DNA from: Shinella zoogloeoides
GTDB lineage: Bacteria; Pseudomonadota; Alphaproteobacteria; Rhizobiales; Rhizobiaceae
Assembly (NCBI RefSeq): GCF_020883495.1
Contig: NZ_CP086610.1
Location: 2,957,501 to 3,021,500 of the forward strand
DNA length: 64,000 nt
Direction of reading: 5' to 3'
Translations under genes and position numbers: made by a program
Notes under the pieces: model-generated
Told to the model about the DNA's origin: nothing
The model's database searches: none
What the model saw: only the letters and a program-made list of their open reading frames with translations
Shown here: positions 52,471 through 61,148 of the stretch, piece after piece
How the letters are laid out: every line of letters begins with the position of its first letter
Position numbering within the stretch: position 1 is the stretch's first letter

Positions 52471-53973
52471 ATGACGGATAGCCCGGCGGCCGGGAGGGTC
52501 GCGAAGCTGACGGACATCTGGAAGTCCTACGGTGCCGTTCCGGTGCTGAAGGGCGTTTCGCTCGCCTTGCAGGCCGGGGAAGTGCATGCGCTTCTCGGCG
52601 GCAACGGCGCCGGCAAGTCGAGCCTCATGAAGATCATGTCGGGCGTCATCCCGGCCAATTCCGGCGAAATCGAGATCAACGGCCGGGCGCTCGCCCATGC
52701 CTCCCCCGCCCATGCGCAGGAGCTCGGCCTCTATCTGGTGCCGCAGGAAGCCCATATCCTGCCGAACCAGAGCGTGCTGGAAAACATCTGCCTCGGCCTT
52801 GCCGCCTCGCCGAAAGCGCTGCGCCCGCGCGTCGAACAACTCGTCGCGGAACTCTCCGTCTCCCTCGACCTCGACGCCCAGGCCGCCGCCCTCGAAATCG
52901 CCGAGCGGCAGATCGTCGAAATCCTGCGCGGCCTCGTGCGCGATGCACGCGTGCTGATCCTCGACGAACCGACCTCGGCGCTGACCCCCTTCGAGACGAG
53001 CGCGCTCTTCCAGCGCGTGCGCAAATTGCAGGCGCAGGGCGTCGGCATCTTCTTCATCTCGCACAAGCTGCGCGAGATCCGCGAGATCTGCGGCACGATC
53101 AGCGTCTTGCGCGACGGCGTGATCGTGCTGTCCGGCCCGCTCGACAGCTACAGCGACGCCGAGATCATCGACGCGATGAGCCGCGTGCAGATCACCGAAG
53201 CCTCCAGCAAGGACCGCACCGGCCGCAAGGTCTCGCAGATCGGCCAGCCGCGCCTCAGCGTGCGCGGCCTGAGCGGCGAGGGTTTCCGCAATATCAGCCT
53301 CGACGTCAGGGCCGGCGAAATCCTCGGCCTTGCCGGCGTCGTCGGCGCGGGGCGCACGGAATTCGCCGAAACGCTCTTCGGCCTGCGCCCCCAGACGGCG
53401 GGCAGCGTGGTCTTCGACGGCGCGGAACTGAAGAAGCGCTCGCCGCGCCTCTGCATCGACCGCGGCCTCGTCTACCTGCCGGAAGACCGCCAGCAGCATG
53501 GCCTCTTCCTCGAAGCGCCGCTCTTCTGGAACGTCTCGTCCTATCTCGTGCATCGCCTGCCCTTCTTCCTGCGCCCCGGCGCGGAACGGAAGGCCTTCGA
53601 CGAATTCCGCTCCAGCATGGGCATCAAATGCACCGGCCCCGGCCAGGAGGCGCGCGGCCTTTCGGGTGGCAACCAGCAGAAGGTGCTGCTGGCGAAATGC
53701 CTGTCGGCCCGGCCGAAGGTGCTGATCCTCGACGAGCCGACGCGCGGCGTCGACGTCGCGGCCCGCAACGATATCTACGACCTCATCCGCAAGCTCGCCG
53801 CAGAAGGCGTCGCCATCGTTCTCATCTCTTCGGATTTCGACGAGATCGAACAGCTCGCCGACCGCGTCGAGGTCATGGCCTTCGGCCAGTCCGGCGGGGA
53901 GCTGACGGACGACATCTCGGTGGACGCCATCGCCCGCCTTGCCTTCGGCGCCTCGGAGGCCCGTCATGCTTGA
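52471..53973 (+). CDS. lsrA: AI-2 ABC transporter ATP-binding protein LsrA
   Basis: Double-domain sugar-type ATPase of 500 residues. First Walker A GGNGAGKSS (about 43-51), signature via EIAERQIVEI, Walker B VLILDEPTSAL; in the second half the degenerate Walker A GVVGAGRTE, signature LSGGNQQKV and VLILDEPTRGVDV. VHALLGGNGAGKS and LYLVPQEAHIL are LsrA-like. ATG 52471 is preferred to 52456 because AGG lies 6 nt before it. It overlaps lsrC by 8 nt. Confidence 0.92.
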   Translation: MTDSPAAGRVAKLTDIWKSYGAVPVLKGVSLALQAGEVHALLGGNGAGKSSLMKIMSGVIPANSGEIEINGRALAHASPAHAQELGLYLVPQEAHILPNQSVLENICLGLAASPKALRPRVEQLVAELSVSLDLDAQAAALEIAERQIVEILRGLVRDARVLILDEPTSALTPFETSALFQRVRKLQAQGVGIFFISHKLREIREICGTISVLRDGVIVLSGPLDSYSDAEIIDAMSRVQITEASSKDRTGRKVSQIGQPRLSVRGLSGEGFRNISLDVRAGEILGLAGVVGAGRTEFAETLFGLRPQTAGSVVFDGAELKKRSPRLCIDRGLVYLPEDRQQHGLFLEAPLFWNVSSYLVHRLPFFLRPGAERKAFDEFRSSMGIKCTGPGQEARGLSGGNQQKVLLAKCLSARPKVLILDEPTRGVDVAARNDIYDLIRKLAAEGVAIVLISSDFDEIEQLADRVEVMAFGQSGGELTDDISVDAIARLAFGASEARHA

Positions 53974-54997
53974 CCTCTTCGCGCGCAACCGCGTCGCAAC
54001 GCTCATCGCCGTTCTCATCGTCGCCTATGCCGCCATTGGCGCGGCCGCGCCCGGCTATCTCTCCGGCGCGACAGCCTCCGTCGTCGTCTCCAACAGCCTC
54101 GTGCTGATGCTCATCTCGCTCGGCACGATGATCGTCATCCTGACGCGCAATATCGACGTTTCCAGCGGCTCCGTGCTGGGTCTCAGCGCCGCCGTGCTCG
54201 GCCTGTCGCTCAATGCCGGCCTCGGCTTGCCGCTCGCCATCGTCTTCTGCCTGATGACCGGAGCCGCCGCCGGGGCCTTCAACGGGCTGATGGTCGCCTA
54301 TCTCGGCATCCCCTCCATCGTCGCCACACTCGGCACGCTCGGCCTTTACCGCGGCATCATGCTCGTTCTGACGGGCGGGCGCTGGATCGAGGACCTGCCG
54401 CAGGACCTGAAGGCGCTCGCCGGCAATCTCGGCCCCGGCTTTTCCGCGCTCACCGTCGTCGTGCTCGTCCTCGTCGTGCTGACATGGCTGGTGCTGCGCA
54501 AGACGCGCTTCGGCCGTTATTTCTACGCCGTCGGCGACAACCGCGCCGCCGCGCACCATCTCGGCGTGCCGGTGAAGCGCGTACAGTTCACCGCCTTCGT
54601 CGCGACGGGCCTTTGCGCCGCACTCGCCGGCCTCGTCTTCGCCGCGCAGATCGGCTTCATCCCCAACCAGGCCGGCAACGGCATCGAGCTGAAGGCCATT
54701 GCCGTCAACGTGCTCGGCGGGGTCAGCCTGCTCGGCGGCACCGGCTCGGTCGCGGGCGTCTTTTCCGCCGTCATCTTCATCACCTCCATCGATAGCGCGC
54801 TCGTCTTCCTGAAGATCCCCGCCTACTGGAACGACTTCATCGCCGGCGCGATCCTGCTTTCAGTGCTGCTGCTGGACGGGCGCATCCGCCAGATCATCGA
54901 CCGCCGCATCCGCGCCCGCCGCTATGCCGTGCATGAGCGCGGCCCCGCCCAACCCGCTGAAACGACGACGGCGCGCACCGTGGAGGCCGGCCGATGA
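53966..54997 (+). CDS. lsrC: AI-2 ABC transporter permease LsrC
   Basis: Inner-membrane permease of 343 residues with about nine hydrophobic segments and the sugar-permease motifs [35 protein letters not shown] and [21 protein letters not shown] lies 6 nt before the ATG, which overlaps the lsrA stop. Overlap with lsrD as ATGA. Part of the LsrCD channel for AI-2. Confidence 0.9.
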   Translation: MLDLFARNRVATLIAVLIVAYAAIGAAAPGYLSGATASVVVSNSLVLMLISLGTMIVILTRNIDVSSGSVLGLSAAVLGLSLNAGLGLPLAIVFCLMTGAAAGAFNGLMVAYLGIPSIVATLGTLGLYRGIMLVLTGGRWIEDLPQDLKALAGNLGPGFSALTVVVLVLVVLTWLVLRKTRFGRYFYAVGDNRAAAHHLGVPVKRVQFTAFVATGLCAALAGLVFAAQIGFIPNQAGNGIELKAIAVNVLGGVSLLGGTGSVAGVFSAVIFITSIDSALVFLKIPAYWNDFIAGAILLSVLLLDGRIRQIIDRRIRARRYAVHERGPAQPAETTTARTVEAGR

Positions 54998-56007
54998 AAA
55001 AGCTCATCTTCCGCTGGGAAACCGCGCTCCTCGCCATGCTCGTCGCCGAGCTTGCCATCTTCGGCCTCGTCAATCCGCGCTTCCTCAATGTCGCGAACCT
55101 GATCTACGGCACCTCGGACTTCGTGCAGATCGGCATCGTCGCCCTGCCGCTGACCCTCGTCATCATCGCGGGCGGCATCGACGTCTCCTTCGCCTCGGTG
55201 ATCGGCCTTGCCGCCATCGTCTTCGGCGTCGCCACCTTCTACGGCGTACCGCTGCCGCTTTCGATCACGCTGGCGCTCGTCTCCGGCGCGCTCTGCGGGC
55301 TTTTGAACGCCACCGTCATCCAGCTGTCGAAGATCCAGCCGCTCGTCGTCACGCTCGGCAGCCTCTATCTCTTCCAGGGCACCGCGACGGTCGCCTCCGG
55401 CCTCGTCGGCGCGGGCGGCTATGAGGGCATCGGCAATTTCCCGGACGCCTTCAACGCCTTCGGCTATGCGGAAGTCCTCGGCCTGCCGGCCTCGCTCGCG
55501 CTGTTCCTGGCGCTCGCCTTCGTGCTGGTCGTGCTGCTGCACTTCACCCGCTTCGGCCGCGCCGTGTTCCTTTCGGGCCAGTCGGAAAGCGCGGCGCGCT
55601 TCGCCGGCATCCCGGTCGGCCGCGTGCAGACCATCACCTATGTCATCACGGGCGTCTCGGCCGCCATCGCCGGCCTCGTCATGTCGGCCTATTTCGGCTC
55701 CGCCCGCGTCGACCTCGGCTCGGCAACGCTGCTGCCCGCCGTCACGGCGGCCGTGCTTGGCGGCGCCTCCATCTATGGCGGACAGGGGTCCATCCTCGGC
55801 ACCCTGATCGCCACCTTCGTCATCGGCTACCTGCAGCAGGGCCTGCAGGCGGCCGGCGTCCCCAGCCAGATTTCCAGCGCACTTTCGGGAGGGTTGCTGG
55901 TTGTCGCGGTCGCATTGCGCCATGGAAGCGCAATGCTGGCCGATTTCATCGCCGTCGCCCGGCAAAAGAGACAGACCCGGGCGGCAGTCACTTCAGGAGG
56001 AGAATGA
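54994..56007 (+). CDS. lsrD: AI-2 ABC transporter permease LsrD
   Basis: Inner-membrane permease of 337 residues, again with sugar-permease motifs [39 protein letters not shown] and [21 protein letters not shown]. The start overlaps the lsrC stop (ATGA). Identity as LsrD rather than a generic RbsC-like permease rests on its place between lsrC and an unmistakable lsrB. Confidence 0.9.
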   Translation: MKKLIFRWETALLAMLVAELAIFGLVNPRFLNVANLIYGTSDFVQIGIVALPLTLVIIAGGIDVSFASVIGLAAIVFGVATFYGVPLPLSITLALVSGALCGLLNATVIQLSKIQPLVVTLGSLYLFQGTATVASGLVGAGGYEGIGNFPDAFNAFGYAEVLGLPASLALFLALAFVLVVLLHFTRFGRAVFLSGQSESAARFAGIPVGRVQTITYVITGVSAAIAGLVMSAYFGSARVDLGSATLLPAVTAAVLGGASIYGGQGSILGTLIATFVIGYLQQGLQAAGVPSQISSALSGGLLVVAVALRHGSAMLADFIAVARQKRQTRAAVTSGGE

Positions 56008-56009
56008 GA

Positions 56010-57041
56010 ATGATCAAGACTATTCTGAAATCCAGCGCTCTCGCCGCCGCACTTCTGGCCGGCACCGTGCTCGCCTCGGGCGCTGCCCATGCCGAAAACC
56101 AGATCGCCTTCATCCCCAAGCTGGTGGGTGTCGGCTTCTTCACCTCCGGCGGCGCCGGCGCGGTGAAGGCCGGCGAGGAAGTCGGCGCGAAGGTCACCTA
56201 TGACGGCCCGACCGAGCCTAGCGTTTCCGGCCAGGTGCAGTTCATCAACAACTTCGTCAACCAGGGCTACAACGCGCTGATCGTCTCCTCCGTCTCGCCG
56301 GACGGCCTGTGCCCGGCGCTCAAGCGCGCCATGGAGCGCGGCGTGCTCGTCATGACCTGGGACAGCGACGTCAACCCGGATTGCCGCAGCTACTACATCA
56401 ACCAGGGCACGCCCGAGCAGCTCGGCGGCCTTTTGGTCGACATGGCCGCTGAAGGCGTGACGAAGGAAAAGGCCAAGGTCGCCTTCTTCTATTCCAGCCC
56501 GACCGTCACCGACCAGAACGCTTGGGCGGAAGCCGCCAAGGCGAAGATCGCCAAGGAGCATCCGGGCTGGGAAATCGTCACGACCCAATACGGCTATAAC
56601 GACGCGCAGAAGTCGCTGCAGACCGCCGAAAGCATCCTTCAGACCTACCCGGACCTCGACGCGATCATCGCACCCGACGCCAACGCCCTGCCGGCCGCAG
56701 CGCAGGCAGCCGAAAACCTGAAGCGCGCCGAAGGCGTCACCATCGTCGGCTTCTCCACACCGAACGTCATGCGCCCCTATATCGAGCGCGGCACGATCCA
56801 GCGCTTCGGCCTGTGGGACGTCACCCAGCAGGGCAAGATCTCGGTCTACGTCGCCGATCACGTCCTGAAGAACGGTCCGATGAAGGTCGGCGACAAGCTG
56901 GAAATCCCCGGCGTCGGCACTGTCGAAGTCTCGGCCAACAAGGTTCAGGGCTACGACTACGAGGCGGACGGCAACGGCATCATCCTGCTGCCGGAGCGCA
57001 CCGTCTTCACCAAGGACAACATCGCCAACTTCGACTTCTGA
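56010..57041 (+). CDS. lsrB: AI-2 periplasmic binding protein LsrB
   Basis: Binding protein of 343 residues with signal peptide ending at AAHA-ENQ. It is very close to enteric LsrB over its whole length. The six AI-2-contacting residues known from Salmonella LsrB (Lys35, Asp116, Asp166, Gln167, Pro220, Ala222) appear here as Lys37, Asp118, Asp168, Gln169, Pro222 and Ala224, a constant offset of two. This supports binding of (R)-THMF, the boron-free AI-2. ATG 56010 lies 9 nt after AGGAGG; ATG 56004, overlapping the lsrD stop, is also possible. Confidence 0.96.
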   Translation: MIKTILKSSALAAALLAGTVLASGAAHAENQIAFIPKLVGVGFFTSGGAGAVKAGEEVGAKVTYDGPTEPSVSGQVQFINNFVNQGYNALIVSSVSPDGLCPALKRAMERGVLVMTWDSDVNPDCRSYYINQGTPEQLGGLLVDMAAEGVTKEKAKVAFFYSSPTVTDQNAWAEAAKAKIAKEHPGWEIVTTQYGYNDAQKSLQTAESILQTYPDLDAIIAPDANALPAAAQAAENLKRAEGVTIVGFSTPNVMRPYIERGTIQRFGLWDVTQQGKISVYVADHVLKNGPMKVGDKLEIPGVGTVEVSANKVQGYDYEADGNGIILLPERTVFTKDNIANFDF

Positions 57042-57050
57042 TCACCCCGG

Positions 57051-57078
57051 ACGGCGGGCGGCTCCGGCTGCCCGCCGT
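57051..57078 (+). terminator. Stem-loop between lsrB and the aldolase gene
   Basis: ACGGCGGGC (57051-57059) pairs perfectly with GCCCGCCGT (57070-57078), 10-nt loop, followed by TTCATTTC-like T-rich sequence. Probably a partial terminator that lets binding protein exceed the downstream enzyme. Confidence 0.6.
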
Positions 57079-57105
57079 TCTTCATTTCAAGGACAGGACA
57101 TCCGC

Positions 57106-58359
57106 ATGAAAAGCCGCTGGAACGACGAGGACGCAGCCCGTTACGTGGAGGCCGCGCTGGAGGCCGGACAGAGCGAGGCCCTCGGCCTTCGCATCTACAC
57201 CTCCCGCATCATCGGCGGCGACCCAGACCTCGTGCTGCATGGCGGCGGCAACACCTCCGCCAAGGTGACGGCGGCGGACGGCGAAGCCCTCATGCACATC
57301 AAGGGCAGCGGCTGGGATCTCGACACGATCGAGGCGCCGGGCCTTCCGGCCGTGCGCCTCGCCCCCCTGCTCGAAGCCCGCGACGGCCCGAAGTTGTCCG
57401 ACCCGGACATGGTCGCCCTGCTGCGCGCAAGCCTCATCGAAGCGGACGCGCCGAACCCGTCCGTCGAGGCGCTGCTGCACGCCTTCCTGCCCTTCGCTTT
57501 CGTCGACCATACCCACGCGACCGCCATCCTGGCGCTCGCCGACCAGCCCGACATGCGCGACACCATCAAGCGCGTCTACGGCGACCGTCTTGCCTATGTC
57601 CCCTATGTCATGCCCGGCTTCGATCTTTCCATCGTCGCCGACCGCATCTACCGCGACCATCCGGGCTGCGAGGGCCTCTGGCTGGAGAACCACGGCCTCT
57701 TCACCTTCGCGAACGACGCCCGCGCCTCCTATGAGCTGATGATCGAATTCGTCACCATGGCGGAAGAGGAACTCGCCCGCGCCGGCGTCGCGCTCGGCGG
57801 CCCGCAACAAAGCGACGGCGCGGAGGACGCAGGACTCCGTGCCCGGCTGGAAAAAGCCCTTGCCCGCGACGGCTCCCCCTTCGCCAAGGGCGTCTTCCTC
57901 GATTACCGCTCCACCGCCGCGATCCGCGAGCACGCCGCCAAAAGCAATGTCGAGGCCATCGGCCTGCGCGGCACGGTGACGCCGGACCACGTCATCCGCA
58001 TCAAGCCCTGGCCGATGGTCCTTGCGCCGGATGCGGACGATGCGGCCATCGACGCCGCTCTCGCCGCCTATGCCGAGCGCTACCGGGCCTATTTCACCCG
58101 CAACGCCGCGCGCACCAACGAGCCGAAGCGCATGCTGGACGTCTATCCGCGCGTCGTTCTGGTTCGCGGCAAGGGCATCTACGCCCTCGGCGCGAACGCG
58201 AAGGCTGCGAAGATCGGCGGCGACCTCTGCGAGCAGGCGACGCGGGCCATCAACGCCGCTGAAGCCTACGGCCGCTTCACCCCCATCGGCGAGGCCGATC
58301 TCTTCGACATGGAATACTGGTCGCTGGAACAGGCCAAACTGGCTGTCAGCGCGCCGTAG
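57106..58359 (+). CDS. Class II aldolase, RhaD/RhaE-type, without the SDR half
   Basis: Zinc aldolase of 417 residues related to the N-terminal half of bifunctional rhamnulose-1-phosphate aldolase/lactaldehyde dehydrogenase proteins, which are about 700 residues. Seen: LHGGGNTSAK, IKGSGWDL, catalytic-type Glu121, metal His135 and His137 in FVDHTHATA, and His196 in LENHGLFTF. The C-terminal dehydrogenase domain of the family is absent. It takes the place of lsrF at the end of the lsr operon and so may cleave a phospho-AI-2 derivative after LsrK and LsrG; that function is inferred from position. Confidence 0.85.
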   Translation: MKSRWNDEDAARYVEAALEAGQSEALGLRIYTSRIIGGDPDLVLHGGGNTSAKVTAADGEALMHIKGSGWDLDTIEAPGLPAVRLAPLLEARDGPKLSDPDMVALLRASLIEADAPNPSVEALLHAFLPFAFVDHTHATAILALADQPDMRDTIKRVYGDRLAYVPYVMPGFDLSIVADRIYRDHPGCEGLWLENHGLFTFANDARASYELMIEFVTMAEEELARAGVALGGPQQSDGAEDAGLRARLEKALARDGSPFAKGVFLDYRSTAAIREHAAKSNVEAIGLRGTVTPDHVIRIKPWPMVLAPDADDAAIDAALAAYAERYRAYFTRNAARTNEPKRMLDVYPRVVLVRGKGIYALGANAKAAKIGGDLCEQATRAINAAEAYGRFTPIGEADLFDMEYWSLEQAKLAVSAP

Positions 58360-58484
58360 CCCGCTATCGCGGGCCGTCTAGAAGAGCCGCACGGTCTCTG
58401 ATTTTGTTAAGATGGGAAAGGTGTCGGCCGTATTTACGGCCACCGGATGCAAACCTGAAGCCCATCCATTCCCGCTGGGTGGTC

Positions 58485-58515
58485 GCCACTCCGGCAAGGG
58501 AGGCACCGGAGTGGC
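58485..58515. terminator. Stem-loop between convergent aldolase and esterase genes
   Basis: GCCACTCCGG (58485-58494) pairs with CCGGAGTGGC (58506-58515). A second hairpin, GCCCGC/GCGGGC, sits right at the aldolase stop (58359-58374). Neither has a T-run, but together they separate two convergent transcripts. Confidence 0.5.
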
Positions 58516-58520
58516 GTTGC

Positions 58521-59177
58521 TCAGAACAGCGCCACGACCTTGTCCGCGATGGCGTGCCCGAGCTTGATGTTGGTTTCAGCGGAGAAGTGAATGCCGTCGA
58601 CGCCATCGGTGGCGACATGGTCACCCGCGGCGAGGAACTCGACCTTGGTGAAATCGGCAAGCGCCTTGTAGAGCCCTGCGAGCTGCTTCGACTTCTCGTA
58701 GCCGCCGCCGAACATGCCCTCGAACCACGGGTCCGGCATCGGCGCGAGCGGCGGCGGGGCGACCACCAGCACCTTCGGCGCGGGATAGGGTGTGCCGACG
58801 CCGCCCGCCGAGGTCAGGACCTGGCCGACCAGTTTGCCCATGCCGTTGGCGATCTCATAGGGCGTCCTGTGGAAATAGGACTTCGTATCGTTCGTGCCGA
58901 GCATGATGATAACAAGATCAAGCGGCAGGTGGCTGGCGAGCGCGGCGGGCAGATAAGCACTGCCGTTGAGGCGCGGGTCGTTCGGGTCATCAAGGCTGGT
59001 GGTGCGGGCGCTCAGGCCCTCCTCGATGATATGATAGCCCGCGCCGAGCCGCGCGGCCATGGCCCCGGTCCAGCGTTGCTCGTAGGGATAGCGCAGCGTG
59101 GGCGCGGATTCCTTCACGGGAATCCAGCCCCAGGTCAGCGAGTCTCCGAAACACAGGATTGAGCGCTTTTCCGCCAT
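58521..59177 (-). CDS. SGNH/GDSL-family esterase
   Basis: Hydrolase of 218 residues without a signal peptide. SGNH blocks are in order: FGDSLTWG (nucleophile Ser13), the Gly in EEGLSARTT, the Asn in MLGTNDTK, and the DGIHFSAE pair of Asp and His near the end. It resembles bacterial arylesterase/acetyl esterases of about 215 residues. It is the last gene of the sugar-type ABC operon, 30 nt after a permease, so it may remove acetyl or similar groups from the imported carbohydrate. Substrate inferred only. Confidence 0.88.
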   Translation of the reverse strand: MAEKRSILCFGDSLTWGWIPVKESAPTLRYPYEQRWTGAMAARLGAGYHIIEEGLSARTTSLDDPNDPRLNGSAYLPAALASHLPLDLVIIMLGTNDTKSYFHRTPYEIANGMGKLVGQVLTSAGGVGTPYPAPKVLVVAPPPLAPMPDPWFEGMFGGGYEKSKQLAGLYKALADFTKVEFLAAGDHVATDGVDGIHFSAETNIKLGHAIADKVVALF

Positions 59178-59207
59178 TGACGTCCTCCTTTGAATAGCTG
59201 TCGATTT

Positions 59208-60158
59208 TCATTTGCCGGCGCGAAGGCCATAGAAGATGGCTGCGAACAGGATGATCAGGCCCTGGGCGACAAGCTTTCCCGCGTCCCCCACACCGAGCAT
59301 CGTCATCACGACGAAGAGGAAGGCGAAGCAGAGCACGCCGAAGAACGGCCCCCAGACGCCCCCCTCCCCCCGTCCGAAGACGACACCGCCGAGAATAGTG
59401 GCGGCGACCGAAAGGATCGGCAGGTCCAGCCCGACGCGCACGCTGCCGACGGCAATGGACGCGGTCTGGACCAGCGCGGCTATGGCCGCCATCAGACCAG
59501 CGAGCGTATGCGCCAGAATGACCGTGCGCTCCACCGGAACGCCGGAAAAATGCGCTGCCGGCATGCTTTCCCCAACCGCCGCGACGAAGCGTCCGAAGAC
59601 GGTCTGCGAGAGGAGCAGCGCCATAAGAGCTGTCAGCAAAATCCAGAAAATGACCGGGCTGGGCAGGCCGATGAAGCGGGTGTTGAACAGCTCGGCGAAA
59701 ATCTTCGGTACATCACCCGGCGGCTTGCCGCTGGAAAGGTATTGCACGAAGCCGACGAGCACGATGGACAGCGCCAGCGTCACGATAACGGCGGAGGCGC
59801 GGCGCCTTGCCACCATGAGACCGTTGAAGACGCCGATGGCAAGGCCGATCGCCAGTGCCAACGCAATATAGAAGCCCAATGAGGCGCCGGGGAAGGTGCC
59901 CGAAGAGATGCAGTAGTTGATGAGCAGGATGACGCCGCCGCCCGACAGGTCGATGGATTTCACCCGCATCACCAGGAGCTGGCCGAGCACGAGAATGCCG
60001 AGCGGCACGACCTGGCGCACGAAGACGCCGAGCACATTGGCGTTGAGCATCTGCGGGCGCGCCACGAACAGGATCGCGAGCAGTGCAACGAGCAGATAGT
60101 AAGACGGCGGGACCTTGGAGATGCGCCGGAAGAGGGGCGAGTTGACGAGAGCCGACAT
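59208..60158 (-). CDS. Sugar-type ABC transporter permease (RbsC family), second subunit
   Basis: Inner-membrane permease of 316 residues with about eight hydrophobic segments. The family signature appears as VKSIDLSGGGVILLINY, FNGLMVARRRASAVIVTLA and VGLDLPILSVAATILGG. It starts 2 nt after the stop of the partner permease. The operon order on the minus strand is binding protein, ATPase, permease, permease, esterase. Confidence 0.9.
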   Translation of the reverse strand: MSALVNSPLFRRISKVPPSYYLLVALLAILFVARPQMLNANVLGVFVRQVVPLGILVLGQLLVMRVKSIDLSGGGVILLINYCISSGTFPGASLGFYIALALAIGLAIGVFNGLMVARRRASAVIVTLALSIVLVGFVQYLSSGKPPGDVPKIFAELFNTRFIGLPSPVIFWILLTALMALLLSQTVFGRFVAAVGESMPAAHFSGVPVERTVILAHTLAGLMAAIAALVQTASIAVGSVRVGLDLPILSVAATILGGVVFGRGEGGVWGPFFGVLCFAFLFVVMTMLGVGDAGKLVAQGLIILFAAIFYGLRAGK

Positions 60159-60160
60159 GG

Positions 60161-61132
60161 TCAGAGTCCGATCTTCTTGCGCGACTGGAGCGCGACGACG
60201 GCCATAAGCAGAGTGCCCTTGATCGCCGTCTGCACGAAAGGTGTGACGTTGAGCAGATTCATGCCGTTGGACAGCAGCGCGAGCACCGCGACGCCGATGA
60301 TCGTGCCGTGAAGGCTGCCGACACCACCGGAGAGCTGCGTGCCGCCGATCGCGACTGCCGTGATCGCGTCGAGCTCCATCAGAAGACCGACATTCGGATC
60401 ACCGGAGACGATACGGCCCGCGAGGAATACGCCGGCAAGGGCTGCGAAGAGCGAGCAGAGCACATAGGCCAGCAAGATGTTGCGGCTGGCCGGTATGCCG
60501 AAATTGCGCGCCGCATCGTCGGTGCCGGAGGCAATGCCGCCGCCGATCGCGAAGAGATGCAGGCCATAGCGGGTGCCGTAGAGCATCTTCCAGGCAGCAA
60601 GGATCGTCAGGATGCCCCAGAAGATCGGAAGCGGCAGGCCGAGAAACGACCCCTCCACCAGCCAACGCACGCCTTCCGGCACAGTACCGCCCGAGACGGG
60701 GCGCAGCACGCGGGTGATACCGAGCACGACATATTGCATCGAGAGCGTCGCGACGATGGGATGAACGTTGAGCCGGGTGACGCAGTAGCCATTGGTCGCG
60801 CCGATCAGGCCAGCGAGCAGGAAGACGCCAGGGATGGTGATATAGCCCGGCAGGTCTAGCGCAAGGATCGCCGTCGTGAAGCTGACGACGGAGCCGATGG
60901 AGAGGTCAAGCCCGCCAACGAGCACGACGAACATCTGCCCGACGGCGGTGATGAGCAGCGGCATACCCTGCGCGACAAGATTGGCGAGATTGCTCCACTG
61001 GCCGAACTGGCTGGTTGTGGCGGCAAGCCAGAGCACCATGCCCAGCGCGATCACGAGCGGCAGCAACCAGAGGCCCTGCCGGCTGCCGCGACCGACCAGC
61101 AATTTTCCGAAGGTAGCAGAAGAAGGGATCAT
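60161..61132 (-). CDS. Sugar-type ABC transporter permease (RbsC family), first subunit
   Basis: Inner-membrane permease of 323 residues: VLVGGLDLSIGSVVSFTT, TNGYCVTRLNVHPIVATLS, LMELDAITAVAIGGTQLSGG. ATG at 61130-61132, with GGAAAG upstream, lies 16 nt past the ATPase stop. Earlier in-frame starts would overlap the ATPase. Forms a heterodimeric channel with the permease at 59208-60158. Confidence 0.9.
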   Translation of the reverse strand: MIPSSATFGKLLVGRGSRQGLWLLPLVIALGMVLWLAATTSQFGQWSNLANLVAQGMPLLITAVGQMFVVLVGGLDLSIGSVVSFTTAILALDLPGYITIPGVFLLAGLIGATNGYCVTRLNVHPIVATLSMQYVVLGITRVLRPVSGGTVPEGVRWLVEGSFLGLPLPIFWGILTILAAWKMLYGTRYGLHLFAIGGGIASGTDDAARNFGIPASRNILLAYVLCSLFAALAGVFLAGRIVSGDPNVGLLMELDAITAVAIGGTQLSGGVGSLHGTIIGVAVLALLSNGMNLLNVTPFVQTAIKGTLLMAVVALQSRKKIGL

Positions 61133-61148
61133 CAGGCTTTCCAGTCCA

